This document shows positions 21,170 through 33,371 of a stretch of 64,000 nt of DNA, piece by piece; the first letter of the stretch is position 1, and every line of letters starts with the position of its first letter. Made by a program: the position numbers and the translations under genes. The notes under the pieces are model-generated. The model was not told the DNA's origin. It did no database searches and saw only the letters and a program-made list of their open reading frames with translations. The DNA comes from Eublepharis macularius (lineage: Eukaryota > Chordata > Lepidosauria > Squamata > Eublepharidae). Location: contig NC_072807.1 in NCBI RefSeq assembly GCF_028583425.1, positions 36,523,001 to 36,587,000 of the forward strand. The letters are read 5' to 3'.

Positions 21170-21650
21170 TTCTTTTTAAATAGAAATTTTATTTAAAAGA
21201 AAAGACATGTAAATAGAAAGTGCATATCAAAAGATTATACAACTTACGCTTCAAGTTGAATTGAGACTTATACAAACGTATATAAACAGTACATTTGGAA
21301 TTAGTTTAAGACTTATACAAGCACAGCATTTAAAATTACAATGAACTAATGGAAAAATACATTCAAAATTTGACATAACTCAACATAATTATATAATGGC
21401 TCTCCTTCCCCCTCCTTAGTTACTTATACAAACTATAATATTAACTTTTTATTAATCATTTCCCTATGTTTTATTTTCTTATCTTTATACTGAGTTAACT
21501 TAATTAATGTTGATTTCTGCCTTAGTCAAATAAATCCTTCCATTTCCCCCAAAATTCGGCTATTGGTCTATTAGGTAGATAAGTAGCTAATCTGGCTATT
21601 GATGCATATTCATAAATCTTATCTTTCTACTCTGAACCATCAGAGTGTGT
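21170..21650 (-). mobile_element. LINE 3'-end insertion with 19-bp target duplication
   Basis: AT-rich 481-bp segment flanked by a perfect 19-bp direct repeat (CAGTGTGTGTCATTTTTCT at 21151-21169 and 21651-21669). The T-rich left edge suggests a minus-strand poly(A)-type insertion, and the content resembles an L1 3' untranslated region. The flawless duplication implies recent insertion. Confidence 0.75.
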
Positions 21651-21764
21651 CAGTGTGTGTCATTTTTCTGATTTGGGTGTGAGTGACTTCAGATTGCTTT
21701 GTGCAAGTCATTTTAAATGCTATGTAAGCACGGGGCCCTCAATAAATCCTATTGAGGGATGTCA

Positions 21765-21896
21765 ACCTCCAGGTAGGGCCTGAAGTCCACCTTCTAAAGC
21801 AGCCATTTTCTCCAGGGGAACTGATCTCTGTAGTCTGGAGATAAGTTGGCTTTCCAGGAGATCTCCAAGCCTGGAAGTTAGCAACCCTACTTGGAG
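21765..21896. mobile_element. Diverged TAGGGTTGCCA-type MITE
   Basis: Left GATGTCAACCTCCAGGTAGG, middle TTTTCTCCAGGGGAACTGAT, right GAAGTTAGCAACCCTA. This matches the 3669 and 31895 elements, with no clear target duplication. Confidence 0.55.
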
Positions 21897-21992
21897 TCAA
21901 TGGTAAGCCCAAGAGTCAATACCACGAGAGTAGCAATTGTGGCAGGCTGATTGGACAATCGCCTTCTAAATCCCAATGCTGAGAGTCAACAT

Positions 21993-22418
21993 TAGAGATG
22001 GGCATGAACTGAAATACGATCCAAAATTAAGCACGAACCAGGCTGGTTCGTGGTTCGTGAACCACGGTTCGTCAGATCCCATTTCTGATGAACCACCATG
22101 AACTTTAGGCTGGTTCATTTTTGTTTGTTTTTTGGTTCGTCACTGCAGACAGCCAGGTGCCAATCAATCAATCCTAGGCAACAGGGGATAAACTTCCTGC
22201 AAACCTTCTGCTGACCCGGAAGTGAACTTCTGCTGGCCTGGAAATGGCCTTCTGCTGGCCCGGAAGTGATGATTTTCTGACCTGGATGTGTGCCATTTTC
22301 ATGAAACAAACAAACCGGTTCACGAACCAGGGCAGGTTCATGAAAGTCCGTGGTTCATGAAATTTGATGAACCATGAACCACATGGTTCGGTTTTTTTCT
22401 GGTTCATACCCATCTCTA
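21993..22418. mobile_element. hAT-like MITE, TAGAGAYGGGCATGAACC family
   Basis: Ends TAGAGATGGGCATGAACTG and GGTTCATACCCATCTCTA; perfect 8-bp duplication GTCAACAT at 21985-21992 and 22419-22426. Internally homologous to 17638-18042 throughout. Confidence 0.9.
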
Positions 22419-22439
22419 GTCAACATCAAGGAGAAGGCA

Positions 22440-22562
22440 TTGGTCTCTATCCCCTTTGTTGGACCTCTAAGGCCTGATTGGCCACTGGGTGAAACAGAAT
22501 GCTGGACTAGGTGGACCACTGGTGTGATCTGGCAGGGCTGCCTTTACGTTCTTAGAACTGTT
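22440..22562 (+). mobile_element. CR1-like LINE 3' end
   Basis: CAGAATGCTGGACTAGGTGG, ACCACTGGTGTGATCTGGCA and GCTGCCTTTACGTTCTTA are the usual CR1 3' terminal blocks. It begins right after the hAT-like element's duplication. Confidence 0.65.
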
Positions 22563-24049
22563 TGTCCAATCCTCTTTAGTAGAGCAAACCGTGTGAAACT
22601 CTGCTGATGTGTGAAAGTCCCTTCCACATTTGCAGTCACGTTCCCCTCATTCTTTTGCTCCCTCTGCCCGTCTTGAACACTAAGCCAGACAGATACAAGT
22701 CAGAATAATAGTTAGGATCAGAATGCTCCCAGATATTACCAAAAATGGTTCAGTTCAGATCATTTATAACCCATATTGTTTTTAAAAATGCAGCTTACTG
22801 GGTTCAGAATTCAGCCGGTGGACTGGGCAATCCCTAGTGAAAGGGAACGGGCCTTTTTAGGAATGCACATCCTAAAAAGGCTTCCACTTTCTAAGCTCTA
22901 CATTTTCAATTCAGAAGCAAAAATTAGCATTTCAGAATTCAGTTGTCAGTATAAAGATCCTTCCTTCCTTCCTCCCTCCCTTCCTTCCGGCATGCATAAT
23001 TGTCAGAAGAGTGCCGGCAGGAGGATTTTTCTCTTGTGAAAAAGATGTCAACTGTGTTTTGTTTCTGTACATTTTTAAAGGGATGTTCCTCCTGGCAACT
23101 TGATCGATCAACGTTCCAAACGTTGTGGACAATGCTCAGTGGGACGTGTTTATCTCAAGAACAGCTCAGCTATCTGTTTTTATAGGTTTGTTCTCCGTGT
23201 CGAACTGTTTCCGAGCGTTGCTTAGCCGGGATGCCTCAGGAAGATTCCCGGGGAATCTTCCATCATCGCTGTCCAAAAAAACAGACCCCTTGTTCAGATG
23301 GATGAGATAATTGTGCTACTAAAAGGCTTGAAACTTAGGCCAGAACAGGTAATGGAGAATTGATGGATGAACAGAGGGAAGGCAACCAATCATTGACTGC
23401 CTGGGCAGTCACTCTACTTGTCTGGAATTGATCACAACAGTTTTCCAATAGCAGTTTAGGACAATTTTAGGACTTGCAGCATTAAAACACTCCCCGATTC
23501 ATGCACAGATTTGGGGAATTCACTAGTCACACAGACTTATATCCAGGGGGAAAAAAAACAGAGCACAAGAGTGAGATTTTCTGAACACTGATACCCTTTC
23601 AGCTTTCAAAAAATCTGTTTTTAGAAATAAAAAGCCGGGTTTTAGCCTTTATGGAAGTAAAGATTTACTTGGAAAGGGTATGGGCTGAATTTTCAGAATC
23701 CAGAGAAATGACTGGAAGTGATTTTTGGCAATTTTGGGCAGGGCTTCTGACTAACAAGACCGGCATAAATTATGCAAATTAGCTAAATTTCAATTGTTTA
23801 TAAGGCTGTTAAACTTTTCATGGTCCATCAGTTTATTTGCTTTTATTTTCTGATAAATCCATGACTCCCTTCTTAACTTCTGACTAGATGTCTGTTCAAC
23901 AATATTCCTTGAATCCAATATGTTTAAACTAAAGAACTTCCTCCCCACAACGAGAAAAACATGATTATGTGGGCATTCCATCCTAACCTGTATCTGTATT
24001 AATCTTAATAATTGTATTTGAAAGATGGCCACCAGTATGGAATTGGTTA
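22563..24049. other. Nothing recognised (intron 2)
   Basis: A short CTTCC-rich run lies at about 22963-22988. No genes or clear repeats. Confidence 0.4.
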
Positions 24050-25062
24050 GCATTTTGGTCTCAGACTATGGGAAACAGAGTGTTTGGATTCCCGCTCTGC
24101 TATGGAAGCTTGCTGGGTGACCTTGGGCTAGGGTTGCCAGGCCCCCTCAACCTCCCGGTGGGGGGATAGGGACCTGGCACTCACCTTGGGGGAGGGGGGG
24201 TGCACACGCACCCCCCCCACAAGCACAATGACATCACTTCGGGAGTGATGTCATCACACGACCCCTGGGAGCGCACCCACGCTCCGCAGCGGCTCAAAAC
24301 AGGCCCGATCTGTGCCGAAACGGGCCCATTTTGAGGCACTGTGGACTGGAGGAGAGCTTCTGCACGCCGCAGTGCCTGAAAACTGGCCCATTTTGCCATG
24401 GATTGGGCCCATTTTGAGGCACTACAGAGCTCAGGAGTGCTCCTGTGCTCTGTAGTGCCTGAAAATGGGCCCATTTTACCGTGGATCAGGCCCATTTTGA
24501 GGCACTGCAGAGTGCAGGAGCGCTCCTGTGGTCTGCAGTGCCCGAAAACGGGTCCATTTTGCCATGGATCAGGCCCGTTTTGAGGCACTGCAGAGCGCAG
24601 GAGTGCTCCTGTGCTCTGCAATGCCTTAAAAATGAGCCTGATTTTGGCCCAGATGGGTCCGTTTTGAAGTGCTGTGGAGTGCAGGAGTGCTCCCGCGCTC
24701 TGCAGTGGCCCCAATCCAGGCCAAAACAGGCCCAATCCCAGCAGCTGCTGCACATGGGAGCATGCAGTGCTGTGGGGGAGCACACACACAAGGTGCGCCC
24801 CCTGCTGGTTAGGTAAGTGGGGGCGGGGGGTGGGGAGTGGGGCGGGGCATCACCTGCCCCCACCGGGGGTCTGGTATCCCTACCTTTGTCTAGTCAACGT
24901 CTCTTACAGTGAAATCCTAATCAGAGTTACCCCAGTCTAAGTCCATTGAAATCAAGTTTAGCTTGGAGTAAATCTGTTTAGGATTTCACTATCTGTCTAC
25001 CTCACAGCATTGTTGTAAGGATAAAATGAGGAATTAAGTATCCTGAGACCCTCAGAGAAAGG
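24050..25062 (+). mobile_element. SINE family 2 with two nested insertions
   Basis: Host SINE head and body (ATTCCCGCTCTGCTATGGAA, CTTGCTGGGTGACCTTGGGC) are at 24050-24128. A TIR element fills 24129-24882. SINE resumes at 24891 (TAGTCAACGTCTCTTACA), is cut again by a palindromic GTGAAATCCTAATCAG MITE at about 24908-24992, and ends with CTACCTCACAGCATTGTTGT and GGATAAAATGAGG. Confidence 0.7.
24129..24882. mobile_element. hAT-like TIR element with 83-bp tandem hairpin array
   Basis: Starts TAGGGTTGCCAGG and ends GGTATCCCTA, with imperfect 8-bp duplication CCTTGGGC / CCTTTGTC. From about 24297 to 24720 it carries tandem units whose landmark ATTTTGAGGC (or close variants) falls at 24328, 24411, 24494, 24577 and 24661, so the period is 83-84 bp. 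Each unit contains a hairpin with arms like GGCACTGCAGAGCGCAGGAG / CTCCTGTGCTCTGCAGTGCC and a second palindrome around GGGCCC. The 202-codon minus frame is a product of repetition. Confidence 0.85.
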
Positions 25063-25912
25063 GCAGGAATGGATAACAATATACTACCTGTTGTTGGTTT
25101 TGGTCTTGTTGGAGTAAAATGCCAGTAAACCCCATCTTCTAATACAGCTATTTCAATAAACTACTTTCTTCGAAACTCAATATAGATTTCTTAGTCCTGT
25201 CCAAGATACAATCTGAAGCCTGAACATTATTATACTGATGTCTCTGTTTGGGAAACCCCAGTGAACGAATAACTTAAAACGCCATTCATATCAGCACATT
25301 GCTATAATTGATTAAAATCTTCTGACCTGAAAATGCAAAAAGGAGCAGAAATGAAGGCAGCTTTTGTGGGCTAGAACTGCAAATATACTTTCCACAGATT
25401 CTATTTGATTATTTTTACTGCCTAATAAGAAAGGTAATTTGTTGTGCATCAGTTAAAAAAACAAGATCTCATTAGGATTAAGCTGAGCAGTCAGGTTTTA
25501 TTTGCTTCAACTGCATACTCCGTGGTAAGAAGAGAGAATTCAAAAGACTTTCCAATGCTGAAGATCAGTAGAGGCTTCGGACATTAAGTGAAATTCTTTT
25601 AAAATCTTCCGAACAGTATATTTCAGAGGCCAAAGGAAAAGCGTTCCAAAAATCTCTGCTCTGACTTTGCACGACAAGTACATTGGTATAAATTTCCATA
25701 TTCGAATGCAATCTTAATGCATGCCAATAAATTAAGGAAACACATTAACTTTCTTTACTAAGGTCTCATATACTTATTTGTACATTATTTTTAAAAGTTA
25801 CTTAAATAAATTTGCCATCAAGATTAATAACCACCCACAGTTTTCAAGGATACAGACGGTGAGTACCGGGAAGTTAATTGCTGAAAGATTAACATTTTCA
25901 GATGTCTAATGT
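25063..25912. other. AT-rich intronic DNA, nothing recognised
   Basis: No supported feature. Confidence 0.4.
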
Positions 25913-25920
25913 ATCCTAGC

Positions 25921-26210
25921 TAGAGTTTCCAGGCTATGATTTGCAACCAGTGGGATCTTTGAGGGCAGGGACATGGGGTGGGGTTGGGGGTCTGGTGTTA
26001 CACATGCAGTGACGTCACTTCCAGGAAAAACTGGAAGTGATGTCACATCACTCTAAGAATTGCCATGTGATGTCTTATGTGATGTCTTATTTGGGTTTTC
26101 CCCAGAAGTGATGCCTCAGTGCACAACACACTGGTTTTTAATTTTTTTTTGTTCTGCTGCTCAGACAAAGGATGCTGGCAGGTCTCCAAGCATAGCGGGA
26201 GGCAACTCTA
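25921..26210. mobile_element. hAT-like TIR element
   Basis: Starts TAGAGTTTCCAGG, ends GGCAACTCTA; perfect 8-bp duplication ATCCTAGC at 25913-25920 and 26211-26218. The interior has an inverted pair GTCACTTCCAG / CTGGAAGTGATGTCAC. 290 bp, non-coding. Confidence 0.85.
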
Positions 26211-26218
26211 ATCCTAGC

Positions 26219-27230
26219 TAGGCCTAGATCTCACTGAAGTGGTGTCTGAGTTTATACCATTTCAGATTTCCGGTGGGGGTCTTATAATTTGATGTTCTTC
26301 CATTCTAAAAATCAACACATTTAGAAATGTAGCAGTTCAAGGAAAAGACTAGTCCATGAGACACTAGTTTTCTACATGCAAGGATTTTTTTTTAGTATGG
26401 CACAGTATGAGGCCTCAAGCCTATCCACTCATATTTGGGAATAACAAACAAGACTTATTGTTGAGAAACAATGCCGGAGAAAGTCCCGTTGAACTCTATA
26501 GGACTAGCACGAGAAAGACAACAACCTTTTATCAGATGCATGACCATTTACAGAGAAAGACAGTCTGGAGAACCAGGTTCGCTTCCTCTGAGCTCCTGGG
26601 GGGAAGTCAGGTTGCCAGCTGGCCTTTCCCTTTAACAGACGCTTAATGGGGTGTTATTTACCAGGTGATGCTCTCCTTGGATCCACTTGCAAGGAAGCCA
26701 AACTCTCTGTTTGCAATTTACTCCGTTAACAAGGACCATTTCTTAAATCCCATCTTTAATTATAACAGGTGATAGGCAACCTGAGACTTCTAAGGGGTCA
26801 CTTTGGAAGCCTGAAGCAATCGTCTTATATGAAAGAAATGAACAACTTTACCTTGCCCCAGGCTGAGCTGGGCAAAAGGCTTTCCTAAATAATCAAAGAA
26901 GTCCCAGAAGTCTCTTGAGTGTAACTTGAGCATAAACTTGATGCCTCTGGACAAAAATCTTAGGAAATGAAGTAAGTCATTCATTACTGAGACAAAGCGG
27001 GAAAAAATGTTGCACAAAAATAATAAGGAAAATGAAGGAGTTAGTAGATGGAGGCACTTTCTTCAGTGCTTGGCCTAGCTACTACTGTCAAGAAGTCAAA
27101 TCTAACATATACGACAGGAAGGAAATTACAGTCATCTTCCCCTCTGCTGCTGATTGTACTGACAAAAATCAGAAGGAACATTACTGGTGAAATTGGCAAC
27201 ACCTATGGGTTTGTTTGTTGCATTAATGCT
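26219..27230. other. Nothing recognised (intron 2)
   Basis: No supported feature over about 1 kb. Confidence 0.4.
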
Positions 27231-27492
27231 GAGAGATCCAGTTTGGTGTAGTGGTTAAGACTTAAGAGCGTGGAACTCTAATCTGGAGAGCCGGGTTTGA
27301 TTCCCCACTCCTCCACTTGAAGCCAGTCACAGCTTCTAGGAGCTCTCTCAGCCCCACTCACCCTCACAGGGTGTTTGTTGTTGCGGGGATAATAATGACA
27401 TACTTTGTAAACTGCTCTGAGTGGGCCTTAAGTTGTCCTGAAGGGTGGTATATAAAGCACATGTTGTTGTTTTTGTTATTTTTATTATTATG
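27231..27492 (+). mobile_element. tRNA-derived SINE, family 1
   Basis: GATCCAGTTTGGTGTAGTGG head, GCCGGGTTTGATTCCCCACT B-box, CTCACAGGGTGTTTGTTGTT body, GAAGGGTGGTATATAAAGC tail. Confidence 0.85.
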
Positions 27493-27650
27493 GGATATGA
27501 TGTATCAATGGCATAAAAATGGTGTAAAAAGGCATAAAGGTAAGAAAGGATTCTGGAATGCCAGCAACGAAAACTAATTGAACAAAAAGGCTTACAGAGG
27601 AACTCAAAGAGAAAGAGAACGAGTATGTTAGTACTTCCCTCGCTTAAGGT

Positions 27651-27838
27651 GGGGTTGCCAGTTCCAGGATGGGAAATTCCTGGAGATTTGGGGACAGAGC
27701 CTGGGGGAAGGTGGAAGGAGGTCAGTAGGAATCCGCCCTCTGAATGTGTCATTTTCTCCAGGGAACTGATCTCTGTACTCTGGAGATGTCTTGTAATTCT
27801 GGGAGAACGCCAGCCCCTACCAGCCGGTTGACAATCCT
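27651..27838. mobile_element. Diverged TAGGGTTGCCAG-type MITE
   Basis: Left TGGGGTTGCCAGTTCC, middle TTCTCCAGGGAACTGATCTC, right GGTTGACAATCCTA. Candidate duplication GCTTAAGG / GGTTAAGA matches at 6 of 8. Confidence 0.6.
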
Positions 27839-28699
<861 letters not shown>

Positions 28700-28960
28700 G
28701 TCATTTATAGTCCGCCTTTCTCACTGAGACTCAAGGCGGATTACACAGTATGAGGTTAGTACAATCCGTATCAAGTATATTTCAATACAGTATCAAGGAC
28801 GTTTCCATAAACAATGCCATAGGGTAAATAGATACAAATTTAAAAGACATAGCATCAGCAAGAATCCAATACAGAGTAGAAAAAATACTGAGACAGGACA
28901 TAAGTGGCCGAAATGGACAGGGATCAATACACCTGAGCATTGAGAAACCTTAAGTCCTTC
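28700..28960 (-). mobile_element. LINE 3' UTR (L2/CR1-like)
   Basis: TATAGTCCGCCTTTCTCACT, TGAGACTCAAGGCGGATTAC and CATAAACAATGCCATAGGGT are the complement of the 60.17-60.40 kb LINE tail. Confidence 0.65.
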
Positions 28961-30121
28961 TTTGGAGAACAGTGGGTTAAAAATGCCCTAAATAAACACA
29001 TAAAACGTGTGCAGAAGCCTTAGTTAATGGAAACATATGATTTTTAAGGATTTCTTTCCTAAGGGCATGAGGTGTGCTGCCAGGAATTTAAAGAGATCTT
29101 ATACAAGAGCTGGTATCTTTTGCAAGTTTTAAATTAATTTCCTTTTGGGTACCCATCTGTGCAGAGGAAAGTCATTTGAGTTTTCTAGCAAAAGTTCTCA
29201 CAAGGATTTCCCAGCAATTACTTCCCAAACTTTGCTGGGACAAGAGCAATTTGCATGTGTCTTGTACATCCTGACATCTTTCATACATCTAAGCTTTCTA
29301 ATGAGAAGTTGACCTGCAATGGGAAAAACCTGTCAATTAGAAATCAAAGAAATCCGCTTCAAAACAGTTTACTCCTTCCTATGTTCCTGGACATAATTGG
29401 TATGTGAGCTCATATAGAAGAGACTGAAGGCACCCGAGACAGCAACCTGACTGATGCTAAGCACATTGGGTCAGTATTTGGAAACTCTAAATACACCGAT
29501 TTTCCATGGTTAAAGAAACGAAGGATAGTAGGGCAAAAAGTACAATCGGTTCTCTGAAGTTGGCATTATTTGGAGAACTGCTGCTCTCATTGGTAGACGG
29601 CCATTCCTGGGCTGAGATTACCAGAACTGCAGAACGCATTTTATTTCATTTCCAATAAATAAAATAACCAGTGCCTAGTCCATCATCCAGCACCTGGATC
29701 AAACCTTTGCCAAGCACCCGGGAATTTAACCTTGCAAAATCCGATGAAGGGTAGAATAATTACCTTGGAAGCGTTGAGACAAATCAGATATGAGATAATG
29801 AACTGATTAACCTCCTGGTTTTCAATAGCGCAACAATCAAGTAAATAACAGCAAGTCTCTGCGGGGTGAGAAAGGAAACAGTTTCAACAACTCTGCTCCT
29901 TAATACAGGGATTAAACGGCACATACTGGTCTCATTATAGAACTCTGCTCTGCAGGCTGGCAAGCCAGTGGCAATAAGGAATGTATTTGGGTACTTATTT
30001 ATTTCATTTATATCCAAGCTTCCTTCTGAGGAATTCAGAGTAGCATTTTTAAGCATTGCAATAAGCCTGGGAGAGGGAGCGGGAAAGCATCTTTAGGCTG
30101 AGAGATTGGGGGGAGTACAGA
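28961..30121. other. Nothing recognised (intron 2)
   Basis: No supported feature. Confidence 0.4.
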
Positions 30122-30507
30122 TAGGGTTTCCAACTTCTTGGCGGGGCCTGGAGTTCTCCTGAAATTACAGCAGTTCTCCAGACAATAGAGAGTAGTTCCC
30201 TTGGAGGAAAGGGCAGCTTTGGAGGGTGGACTCTATGGCATGGTACCGTGTATTCTGCAACTGCAGCTAGGCAGGGCGGAGAGGCCTCCTAAGGCCCCTT
30301 AACTCCGCCCTCCCAGACAACCCTTAATTGGAAAGGGTGGTGGTGGTGCTGCCTCCATCCTTCCAGGATGGCAATCAACGGCCCCCGGCTTAAGCAGCAT
30401 TGCTGTGTGCTGGGAAGGGGCCTCGCACTCTGCATCCCAAACTCCACCCACCCCAAGCACTGCCTCCCAATCTCCAGGAGTTTTCCAGACTGGAGTTGGC
30501 AACTCTA
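30122..30507. mobile_element. hAT-like TIR element
   Basis: Starts TAGGGTTTCCAAC, ends GTTGGCAACTCTA; near-perfect duplication AGTACAGA / GGTACAGA (30114-30121, 30508-30515). 386 bp. Confidence 0.8.
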
Positions 30508-30561
30508 GGTACAGATGATGACAATGGACCAAGTGGAGATCAGTGATCCTAAAAACAAGTG

Positions 30562-30935
30562 GTAACAACAACAACAACAACATTGGATTTATATACTGCC
30601 CTTCAGGATGACTTAACATCCACTCAGAGCGGTTTACAAAGTATGTTATTATTATCCCCACAACAATCACCTTATGGCAGTTTTCAAGAAGAGGCTGGAT
30701 GAATACTTGTCAGAGATGCTTTAGGCTGATCCTGCACTGGGCAGGGGGTTGGACTAGATGGTCTGTATGGCCCCATCCAACTCTATGATTCTATGAGGTG
30801 GGAGGGGCTGAGAGAGCTCTGGAAGAGCTGTGATTGACCCGAGGTCATCCAGCTGGCTTCAAGTGGAGGAGTGGGAATCAAACACGGTTCTCCAGATGGG
30901 AGTCCTGCGCTCTTAAGCACTACACCAAACTGGCT
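30562..30935 (-). mobile_element. SINE family 1 split by a CR1 tail
   Basis: Minus-strand SINE tail and body at 30562-30670 (ATATACTGCCCTTCAGGATG, TATTATTATCCCCACAACAA). It resumes at 30797 (GGTGGGAGGGGCTGAGAGAG) and ends with CTACACCAAACTGGCT. The AAC-rich run at its left edge is its tail. Confidence 0.8.
30671..30796 (+). mobile_element. CR1 LINE 3' end inserted in a SINE
   Basis: GGCTGGATGAATACTTGTCA, GGGGGTTGGACTAGATGGTC and the terminal CTATGATTCTATGA are classic CR1 3' end features. Confidence 0.85.
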
Positions 30936-30977
30936 GGGAAATGACTAATAAAATTTGCTATTGCAATTGTTTATTTT

Positions 30978-31346
30978 CCAAAGAAAGGTTGCTTGCGACA
31001 GCCCTAATACATACAAGAGGATTCTGTTTCTTGCCTACGTACGGAAACGTTTCACCCCTTCTAGTTACACTGGATTTGGTGGAAAGGTTCTGGAGAAGCA
31101 TACAGACATCTTTCAGGAAAACAGTCGTGCTTGAATTTTTTATCCTCTCCCCTCCCCTCCCAAACGATGCCTGTTCCTGCCAATATTGGTCGTAGAGAAA
31201 ATTGAAAGTTTTTTCTATATATTCCTTTTGTTTCTTTCTTGTTTCTTTCTTCTTTCATTTTGGTTCTTTTTTACTTATCTTTTTTAAAACCTGTATCTGC
31301 TTTTTAAAAACCTTTCAATAAAATTGATGCAAGAAAAAGAAAGGAT
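30978..31346 (+). mobile_element. Probable L1-like LINE 3' end
   Basis: Ends with CCTTTCAATAAAATTGATGC then an A-rich tail. A 13-bp candidate duplication (AAAGAAAGGTTGC at 30979 and AAAGAAAGGATGC near 31336) matches at 12 positions. Confidence 0.5.
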
Positions 31347-31886
31347 GCCGGGGGTCTTTAGTGACCAGTACATTACAGAACTGCCCCCTGCCCCCACCAT
31401 AGCAATCAGCTCTGGTAGAAAGAAATTTACAGCTTCCCTTCCCAGCGTCAACTACCTTCTCTTCCTTAGTTATTTGGTCTTCACCTGCTACTGCAATTAA
31501 CTTCACTTATTACTGCAACAATTCAACCTCTAAGGGTTCGCTTGACCAACGAAAGATGGAGGAGAAAGGGTTAGCTCAATTCCAAGAACAGCTGGGGCAA
31601 AGGAGAAAAGAAAAACCGTGTCAATTAAACGCTGCTCTAGTCAGCTAAATGGGTTGACCATTCATTTCTCCCCAGCTGCTCTCACCCATAATTCTTTTTT
31701 GATTTAAAGCTAGCTATTATCCAAAGGAGTAGACCTTCCTCCTTACAGGTAAACAAGCACCTATCTCCTTTTTCCCAAGAAGTCCTTTTCTTACCGATAA
31801 GCTAGAATGCTTCTTCAGCCAACCCCAACCCCTTCATAAAGATGGGACAACCTCTAATTTTTTGGAAATTCAAACTACCTGGAAAT
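31347..31886. other. Nothing recognised (intron 2)
   Basis: No supported feature. Confidence 0.4.
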
Positions 31887-31894
31887 AGAAAGGG

Positions 31895-32111
31895 TAGAGT
31901 TGCTATCCTCCAGGTAGTGGCTGGAGATCTTCCAGAATTGCAACTGGTCTCCAGGCCACAGAGATCAGTTTACCTGGAGAAAATGGCTACTTTGGGGGGG
32001 AATTATGCCATGCCAAGGTCTTTCTGTCCCCAAACCCCACTTTCTCCAAATTTCTCCAGGTTTCACCCCTCAGATCTCCAGGAATTCCCCAACTTGGAGC
32101 TGGCAACCCTA
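31895..32111. mobile_element. hAT-like MITE (TAGGGTTGCCAG family)
   Basis: Starts TAGAGTTGCTATCC, ends GCTGGCAACCCTA; perfect 8-bp duplication AGAAAGGG at 31887-31894 and 32112-32119. The interior is closely similar to 3669-3889. Confidence 0.85.
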
Positions 32112-32244
32112 AGAAAGGGGCACAGAGATCTTTGTGATCTGATGTACTATTAACCCAGTAGAGAAATTGTAAGGTGTCCAGGGTTGCACAATTTTAATAT
32201 TATGGGATAGGTTATCCTGGGGAAAACTGTTACCTGAGGAATAT

Positions 32245-32400
32245 AAGCTTGCCAACTCTTGGCTGGGAAATTCCTGGAGATTTAGGGTGCACCCTGGGGA
32301 TAGCAGGGTGGGGGTGGGGTGGGGTGGGGTGGGGGTGGAGTTTACTCAGCAGGGAATAATGCCGTAGCATCTGCCCTCCAAAGCCACCACTTCCCCCAGC
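32245..32400. mobile_element. Partial TIR element with GGGGT run
   Basis: AGCTTGCCAACTCTTGGCTG and GGAAATTCCTGGAGATTTAG match the left part of the 27.65-kb element; a GGGGTGGGGT run follows. The right end is missing. Confidence 0.45.
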
Positions 32401-33363
32401 AATTAACAATCTGGATACTGAACAACCAGTTGCACATCCTTGCCCTAGAGCATGCTCCTAATATTGGCTCAAGAGACAAATCTGCTGTCATGAGACAAGT
32501 TGGAGCTGATACTATGGGGCAAAAGGAACCAAAACGAGTGAGTATTTGGAAAACAATTTCCTCTTCCATCTACTTGCTTGTTGTTAATTGTGGCTAAAAA
32601 CAAAGCGAAACGATAGAAATTTTTCGGAATTTTCCTAAGAAACTTCTGTTTTTCCTGCAGAAAGGCATGATATATCCCTTTCCTTGTAAATGTGAAAGAT
32701 TGCTATTTTGCAGATGGATCCATCATTCTCATTGTTCAGTGGGAGACACTAACAACCTGAAGTCAGTCCCTTTTGTTTCCCAATGAAGCTGTTGGAAAGG
32801 CAGCAGAGAGGAACAAAGCTTCTGGAAGCAGAGGCCTGCCAATCTCTCTCTTGTCTTGATGAGAAACTGCCAAAGCACCTTTAGCATAAGCCCTGAAAAT
32901 CCAGTCTCTGTTCTGCAGAAACCATACTCTCAGAGCACTGGTATGCGGGGATATTTTTACGGCTGGGTAACAACCGCTTGGGAGATGGGGTTTGAGAGGG
33001 AAGGAATCTCCAGTGCAGCAATCCAAAGGGGAGCTTTTATGTCCAAAAACACTCATGCATTTTGAATTCTCTAAGTGACAAAATGCACAAGAGGAAACCA
33101 GCCATTTATTGGAAGATGCTTTCTCTTTGCTTGAACTGCTTTGCTAGACAAGACAGGTTAAATTTTCAGGATGGGAAAAACAGATCAGGGGTCTTGGCTT
33201 CCTTCTTTCTGGTTCAGTTCTTAGCTTTTGAACAGAGTGGCTGAGGAAAGCTGGTGCAGAGAAAATTCCCCAGTGATGGACTAAAAACCCAGGAGAACTG
33301 GGCCCAGTTTCTACAATGAAGGGTCGTACAATGTTCATTTGTGCAGAGCACAAAAAAGGGGGC
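32401..33363. other. Nothing recognised (intron 2)
   Basis: No supported feature. Confidence 0.4.
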
Positions 33364-33371
33364 ATTATAGC

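Noticed and set aside
24297..24720. CRISPR-like array of palindromic repeats
   Set aside because: Repeats are contiguous without unique spacers, in a vertebrate intron bounded by transposon ends.
24181..24789. A 202-codon minus-strand frame and several overlapping + frames, Cys/Leu/Gly rich and repetitive
   Set aside because: They follow the 83-bp DNA tandem repeat in all frames and lie inside a TIR element. The repetition is a DNA property, not a repeat protein.
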